Source: Spirogloea muscicola (lineage: Eukaryota > Streptophyta > Zygnematophyceae > Spirogloeales > Spirogloeaceae). From it: DNA of 13,426 nt. The position numbers and the translations under genes were made by a program. Under the pieces are notes generated by a model, which worked only from the letters and a program-made list of their open reading frames with translations, searched no databases and was not told where the DNA came from. The stretch spans positions 177,914 through 191,339 of the forward strand of contig WELB01000023.1 in NCBI GenBank assembly GCA_009602725.1, written 5' to 3'. Shown in pieces: positions 8,985 to 13,426 of the stretch (positions are counted from its first letter, which is position 1; every line of letters begins with the position of its first letter).

Positions 8985-10019
8985 ATTGGAAGAAGAGCTG
9001 TTTCTAGCAGGTCCCTGTCTGAAGCCAGAGGCTGCAGCCAGGGCGCGATCAGCACGCAGATGCAACGGGTGTGCCATTGACCTGCTGCAACGAAACTGAC
9101 AGGCGCATGCGATACACCTGGGCGAAGGAGCCTGCCGCGTTGGCATCGGCCTGCTCCTCTAGATGACGTTGGGACAAAGGTGAAAGAAGGCCGAAGGTCT
9201 GAAAGAACAAAGAAACAGCTCATTCAATGTACCGCAATGGCTGTGAGAGAAGTAAGCTCCACATGGGGCAAGAGCTGTGAGACTTGCTCCCAGAAGACTA
9301 CTTTCTCTGCCTGGGGCTGCTCACTAAGGGATATTGAGCACCCAGTGGCCACCTAAGTCGCTGTGTGCTTCAGCGCTTTTCTGGCCTAGGGCGCTCATTT
9401 CTTTTTGTACAGATATGGATCACGAGAGTATCGAAAAAGCAGTCCCCGGGTACCAACCTTCTGTCAAACACTGTCCCAAGAACTGGGTAGGCTTGTGAGC
9501 CCCAACAGGTGCTAAGATTAGTCGAAGTGACTCAATGGGACCCAGCTCGGCCATAGCACAATTAAGCGCGTCTATGATAGCGGACAAGCAATTAGCACAC
9601 AGGACAGTGTGCAAGACCCAAGGCACATACCGTCCTTCAATGGAGTGCAGCACACCTGCATGTTAGCCAAAGAACCTGCACTCAATTAGGCAGCCCAAGG
9701 ATTGGTCCTGTCCAGGATCTTGCAACGATGCAAATCACCGGAGATTCACAGTAATAAGAAACCTTTCTCACAGATCAATGAAGAAACAATATGGTGCGCT
9801 GGTGCACTGTATTGAATTGTGAATGCTTGGAATCAGTAAGACAAGGAGTGAATGTCACGCCCTTTCTCTTATGCAAAAAGGTGGTAGCATTGGTGACGGC
9901 AATCTGCTGTAGTAGACCCCGTCAGAATGGAGCATCTTCATATTGCAATCCATCATTGCCTACTCACGCTCCACAATGACTTGCAGGCTCTGTGGCAAGC
10001 ATGTCAACCAATCTCCAGA

Positions 10020-10142
10020 AGCTGAGGGGGTCAGTAGATTGCCTCGACTTCCCATGGGACTCCATCGAGGATCAATGCATCAGTCAGTGCGTGAAGTCTC
10101 TGCAGGTGGAGCGAGCCTCCACATAGCACTGACCCCTCAGCT
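10020..10142. other. Branched base-pairing element just beyond the PME-B stop
   Basis: The ends are complementary: 10020-10035 pairs with 10128-10142 over 15 bp with a single bulged G at 10030. Inside are a second stem, ATTG+CCTCGA (10038-10047) with TCGAGG (10065-10070) and CAAT (10073-10076), and a third, GTGGAG (10106-10111) with CTCCAC (10117-10122). The result is a three-way-junction shape of about 123 nt, 18 bp past the PME-B stop and so likely in its 3' UTR. It could be an RNA element, a small non-coding RNA or a MITE-like remnant; I found no target-site duplication and no match to a snRNA or riboswitch I know. Confidence 0.4.
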
Positions 10143-10160
10143 CTCAAACTACAAGGGGCG

Positions 10161-10632
10161 CTAGAGCTTCTTTGGGGCCGGCGGTGGGGGGTACTTGATG
10201 TGGTGTCCTGTCTTACGGGAGGGAGGGTACTTCAAGTGGTGGCCAGTGCCGGCAGCCTTTGAGGGGGTCTTGGATGACGCCGGTGGCGGCGGGTACTGTA
10301 TGTGGTGGCCCTTTGGGCGAGAGGGTGGGTACTTAAGGTGGTGGCCGGTGGCTGCCAGTGACGGCGACGGTGGCGAGATTGGAGACTTGGCCTTAGCCGG
10401 AGGCGGGCTCCGCAACTTGGGCGGCGGCGGTGGATGCGCCAGCAGCCTCGGAGAGGGCGGTGGAGGCGAATGGGCTGGCGGTGGCTTCGATGGCTTCCTT
10501 GGAGGCGGCCGGGTCAGTGACGCTGGGACCTTTGGTGGAGGCGGCAGAATTGATTGGTGCGGCGGCGGCTGCCTGGGAGCAGCCGAGACAGGCGGGGATC
10601 GCAGCCCGGTTGCAATCCCGCCTGGGGGGCTG
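10161..10632 (-). other. Proline-rich (extensin-like) tail of PME-B
   Basis: After GKSWL the last exon encodes about 157 residues dominated by Pro with Ser, Lys, Arg and His: SPPV, PPPPKVP, RPPPRKPSKPPP, HSPPPPSP, HPPPPPKLRSPPP, then the GHH modules. It contains both isolated SP (arabinogalactan-type) and SPPPP (extensin-type) contexts. It is encoded in the same exon as the last catalytic block, with no intervening stop or intron. Confidence 0.88.
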
Positions 10633-13001
10633 ACCAGCCACGACTTGCCATCAACATAGTCGACCGTCAGGAATGGCGCCGCCTGCGCGGTTGTTAGCTG
10701 ATGCGACCATGAAACCCTCTCTGACACGTCGTAATCCACGCCCGTGCACTTGTACTCGCCCATGAAGGCCTTGACATTTGTCGTGGAGACGCCAGAAACG
10801 AAGCCCCACCCGGGCTTCTTGATGACATCCTTTTGAATGACGATGTTTGCAAACACCACCACTGCGTACACCCCCCAGACTCTGCCCAGCCAGCTCCTGT
10901 AGAGCCAAGCAAGCAGTTAAAGGAGATAGCAGCAGTATCAGAGTAGACAAGCATAAATGAGCTGCAAGCAAAATACAGGTGTAAACACAGCTATTATTGG
11001 GCATGTCGACACTTTCAGGAGATTCTCAACCCGACAAGGCACTATTTCTCAGACTCGAACCAGAGCAACTGGATGTCTTACTTGTGCACAATGCCATCGG
11101 TGGTATCTGATATTATACGCCCGCCCACAAAGGAGAAGCCGCTGCGCTCTGTGGCCGACGTCCTATGCTGAGCCGTGATGCCCCCGCCTGGAGCCGTCAC
11201 AGCCATGGTGCAGTTTTCAAAGAAAGCCAGAGCTTCCCCAAAGATAAAGTCGGTGTGGCCTGCAATGTAGCAGTTCTTGTAGTACTGCCTGTTCTGCTCC
11301 ACATACAGCGTGTCCTGTCATGCAGGAAGCAGTAATGCACCCAAATCTCAGAGGCCTTGCCCGCACATGCTAGATGGGCCTGTGTCCAGGCCACATTATC
11401 TCTTGCCAGGCAGGTCCTGGTGGACAGATGCTTCACTATGCAGTACTCAAGCACCACACACCTGGGAGCCAAGAATGGTGCAGTCATAAAATGCTGCTCG
11501 ATCGCCTGAGACCTGCATAGCTCGCACAGAAGTAGGTTTGTGGGTGCATGTTTTAAAGGGAAATTGCTAAAGCAGTATATCAGTCACGGCTTGCAAGTGA
11601 CAAGCATTGAATGAACATTTAAGTTGGCTTAAATCAAATAACATCCAACTCTGTGGAAATCCAAAGGTAACTCAGTGTCTCAAAACGTCTCATGATGTCA
11701 GCAACTGAACTGTACCTTCAAGGCCACAGCCTGCTCATCACTCGTATGGTGATCAGAGTGCTTGGTATTGGCGAAAGTCATCCCCTCTGCAATGAAGTCA
11801 GTGGCGTTGACCCAAAAGGTCTGGCTGTTCTCCGTGCCATAGCTCCCGTCTGGCGTGTTCTGACCAGCATAGTGGCTGCCAGTTATGATGGTCTTCCCAC
11901 TGGGATCTCCTATGAGTGTCAGGAATGGCTGGTTATACTTCACCACCGGATACTCTGTGTAAACGCCCCCCTGCAGCCACAGAGTCTGCCTATTTAGTAT
12001 TCCAACCAAACCCTGAAACAATCTAGCCTCTTCTGTGTGCTCCCATCCTTGCAGTATGACACTCTAGGCCTGCTTTAACCCTGTGCCATCAAGCCAGAAA
12101 AGTGAGCTAACAAGCTCTTTGTAAGTGTTGGCTGTGTCCTAGCCCGTCTCCTGACTGTTGATCTCCGCAAACCTGACAATCCTGTATTCAACCTTCTTGA
12201 CTGACAAGGCGCTAGCTCGACAATTCGTTCAATCCTTAGGCGACTTGAGCTTGACCCGGCCTTGCCACTATCTGTAACACTGTCACCTTTTTGTGCAAGT
12301 CATCACGACGCACTAAGCCCAAGCCAAGACCAAGGAAAAATCGGATGGCAATTCCTATTTTACTTTGCTGCTTCGCACTTCGCAGCAGCAAGTGGACCAG
12401 CTTCTTTGTACCAAGTGGCGAGCAGCTCCTCAAAATGCTATGGGGGGACCAAGTATTCTGTCATATTGAGAGAGGATGAAGGAAATATGCACGTTGAAAG
12501 CCGACAGCATGCTTGCAAAATAACGAGGATTCAGACAGACCTTGATGTAGATGACTGTCCGTCTGGTGGAAGACCCGGCGGGCGCTGCCGCCAGCGCGTC
12601 GTGGATGGTCTTGTAGTGCCCCGAGCCATCAAGGGCGACGATCAGGTCCGGCACGATGGAGCTTCTGGGCGCTGCGGTCTTGTAGTGCCCCGAGCCATCA
12701 AGGGCGACGATCAGGTCCGGCACGATGGAGCTTCTGGGTGCTGCGGGAGTGTCGCCAGCAGTTTCGCAAGAAAGTGAGCCAGACTGGTAAGCGAGATGAC
12801 ACACTGGCTAACGATGCTGGATGACGAGAAGCACACAGATTCGTACTGATGTTTCGGGCAAGCTGCCGTCTTGAGTTTTGGCGTGTCTCAAGCTTCGGGA
12901 ACGACGACGAAAGACGAGTGCTCACCAGCTGCTGAGGCCAGGCCAAGCGCGCAGAGGAGGACGGCGGCCGCCGGGAAAGGCCGAGGCTTGAGCGGTATCA
13001 T
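10161..13001 (-). CDS. PME: Pectin methylesterase B with C-terminal proline-rich, His-rich tail
   Basis: This is a complete secreted CE8 pectin methylesterase of 516 aa. Exons in transcript order are 13001-12926, 12740-12541, 11970-11716, 11512-11462, 11314-11082 and 10896-10161, with GT-AG introns that keep frame. From the ATG at 13001, residues 1-25 are a classic signal peptide (basic start, AAAVLLCALGLA core, SAA). An in-frame ATG at 13046 would give a longer n-region. The CE8 domain spans about 27-359. Catalytic positions are present: Q172 (DEQAVALK), Q194-D195 (GSQ|DTLY), D216 (GHTDFIFG), R277 and W279 (SWLGRVW). No PMEI pro-domain is present. Residues 360-516 are a Pro-rich tail with SPPPPSP, PPPPK and two GHH/YPP modules. 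The N-terminal strand of the enzyme is duplicated (12607-12744). Introns shared with PME-A follow YIK, QAVALK and GSQ; PME-A's intron after IIQ is absent, and PME-B has an extra one after the signal peptide. Intron 2 (570 bp) holds nothing recognisable. Confidence 0.94.
10176..10352 (-). repeat. Two 25-residue GHH-x-x-YPP modules in PME-B
   Basis: Module 1 (10352-10278) and module 2 (10250-10176) are separated by a 9-residue Ser/Lys/Ala linker. Each contains TGHHLKYPPSR, two variable residues, then GHHI-K/Q-YPPPPA. Of 25 codons about 11 differ only synonymously and 4 change the residue. All His, Tyr and shared Lys positions are kept, consistent with selection on the protein. Confidence 0.85.
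12607..12744 (-). repeat. 69-bp in-frame tandem duplication inside PME-B exon 2
   Basis: Units 12607-12675 and 12676-12744 are adjacent and identical except for one synonymous change (GCG versus GCA, Ala). Each encodes 23 residues running from AAPRSSIVPDLIV to GSGHYKT, the first strand region of the CE8 domain. Each unit starts with GCAGC, so both carry a potential AG splice acceptor. Confidence 0.95.
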
Positions 13002-13286
13002 CGGGCTCAGCTGGGGGTGGCCAGCTCTCGCTCGAGGCTGCACCATGTGCAGAAAGAGCTTCCCAGGGGCGGTGCAAGGAGTCGAGCTGTGGCAGCTCAC
13101 GCAGCTCGCCTAACGGCAGGCCCAGGCTGCCGCGCCGCTTGAGTCCCGCTTTCCTGATGGGGGCTCTGCGCCGGCGCCGGAGAAAGGCCGCCTCGAGGGG
13201 GAGCAGCGGGACGGCTGCAGTGGGGGCCGCTGCTGCGGCGGCTGGGCCGCCTTGTGGAGCTTGGGGGCCCTTTCGGACCTTGCTCG
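13002..13286. promoter_or_regulatory. Upstream region of PME-B (putative 5' UTR and promoter)
   Basis: GC-rich sequence immediately upstream of the PME-B start. It contains an alternative in-frame ATG at 13046-13044. No TATA box or other assignable element is seen, and open frames are explained by GC richness. Confidence 0.45.
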
Positions 13287-13347
13287 TTCTTTCTGGGCTG
13301 CCTTCTAACGGCCCCGCCCCCTTTGGAAGGGCCACTTTCTTCGTTCG
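13287..13347 (+). repeat. Dispersed GGGCTGGC repeat, copy 6 (upstream of PME-B)
   Basis: It reads TTCTTTCTGGGCTG, CCTTCTAAC, GGCCCCGCCCCCTTTGGAAG, GGCCACTTTCTTC, the same block order as copy 3 at 8701-8758 with substitutions. It lies about 290-345 bp upstream of the PME-B ATG. Confidence 0.6.
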
Positions 13348-13369
13348 GAAAAGAGCTAGCTCCCTTCGT

Positions 13370-13426
13370 CGGGGGGGGGGGGGGGGGCGCCGCCGGGGGG
13401 GGGGGGGGCGGGGGGGAGGGAGGGGG
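13370..13426 (+). repeat. Poly-G low-complexity end of window
   Basis: Nearly uninterrupted G runs, broken by a short CGCCGCC and a few A/C bases, run to the window edge. This may be genuine low-complexity DNA or a sequencing/assembly artefact at a contig end. Confidence 0.85.

Larger units (their letters stand above)
8277..10019. other. Intergenic region upstream of RPL27 / downstream of PME-B
   Basis: No gene is supported here. The part up to about 9000 holds the RPL27 promoter region with a perfect 9-bp hairpin, dispersed-repeat copies 2-5 and six TGGGCY/RGCCCA sites. From about 9000 to 10019 I see only unrecognised sequence and short open frames. One minus-strand frame at 9420-9653 (77 codons) matches nothing I recognise. 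Confidence 0.6.

Noticed and set aside
9420-9653. 77-codon minus-strand open frame between RPL27 and PME-B
   Set aside because: The translation matches no family I recognise, and nothing supports splicing to other exons. It was kept only as a note in the intergenic entry.
12741-12804. Exon 2 of PME-B starting further upstream, at the AG near 12788
   Set aside because: That acceptor gives the wrong phase for the exon 1 donor. The AG at 12742-12741 restores frame and joins SAA directly to the CE8 domain.

Overview
The window looks like nuclear DNA of a streptophyte, most likely a charophyte-type green alga or an early-diverging plant. It carries intron-rich genes with GT-AG introns of about 100-570 bp and GC-rich exons. 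Two genes encode pectin methylesterases (homogalacturonan-modifying, a streptophyte wall trait), one a caleosin/peroxygenase, and one a eukaryotic ribosomal protein eL27. I cannot name genus or species from the sequence.

Layout, left to right: (1) minus strand, 1-2532: pectin methylesterase A (PME-A), six exons, complete at its N-terminus; its C-terminal proline-rich tail runs off the left edge. (2) 2533-3937: a divergent intergenic region with a short hairpin-forming dispersed repeat, a (GA)46 microsatellite, G-rich quadruplex-like sequence and an RY element close to the caleosin gene. (3) plus strand, 3938-5945: a complete six-exon caleosin gene (289 aa). (4) 5946-6857: a convergent intergenic region with no gene I can support. 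(5) minus strand, 6858-8220: a complete five-exon RPL27 gene (134 aa). (6) 8221-10160: a long gene-free stretch with a GCC repeat at the RPL27 start, several copies of the dispersed repeat, TGGGCY sites, and a base-pairing element just past the PME-B stop. (7) minus strand, 10161-13001: a complete six-exon PME-B gene (516 aa), with signal peptide, CE8 catalytic domain and a 157-aa proline-rich tail. (8) 13002-13426: PME-B upstream sequence with another dispersed-repeat copy, ending in poly-G low-complexity sequence.

Every exon junction was placed by hand. Junctions keep reading frame and restore family-conserved protein sequence, so the four models are well supported even though no transcript data were available.

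The most interesting features are: (a) two paralogous PMEs, both lacking the PMEI pro-domain and both ending in an extensin-like proline-rich tail, i.e. apparent enzyme-HRGP chimeras; (b) in PME-B, an in-frame 69-bp tandem duplication (68/69 identical) whose unit includes the intron 1 splice acceptor, so acceptor choice could include or drop exactly 23 residues; (c) a twice-repeated 25-residue module with GHH-x-x-YPP motifs at the PME-B C-terminus, in which His/Lys/Tyr codons are kept while synonymous sites diverge; (d) a dispersed GGGCTGGC repeat lying about 300-700 bp upstream of all three minus-strand genes.

The wall enzymes, the lipid-droplet protein and the ribosomal protein have no evident shared pathway. 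The neighbourhood looks like ordinary eukaryotic gene order with a PME duplication interrupted by two unrelated genes.
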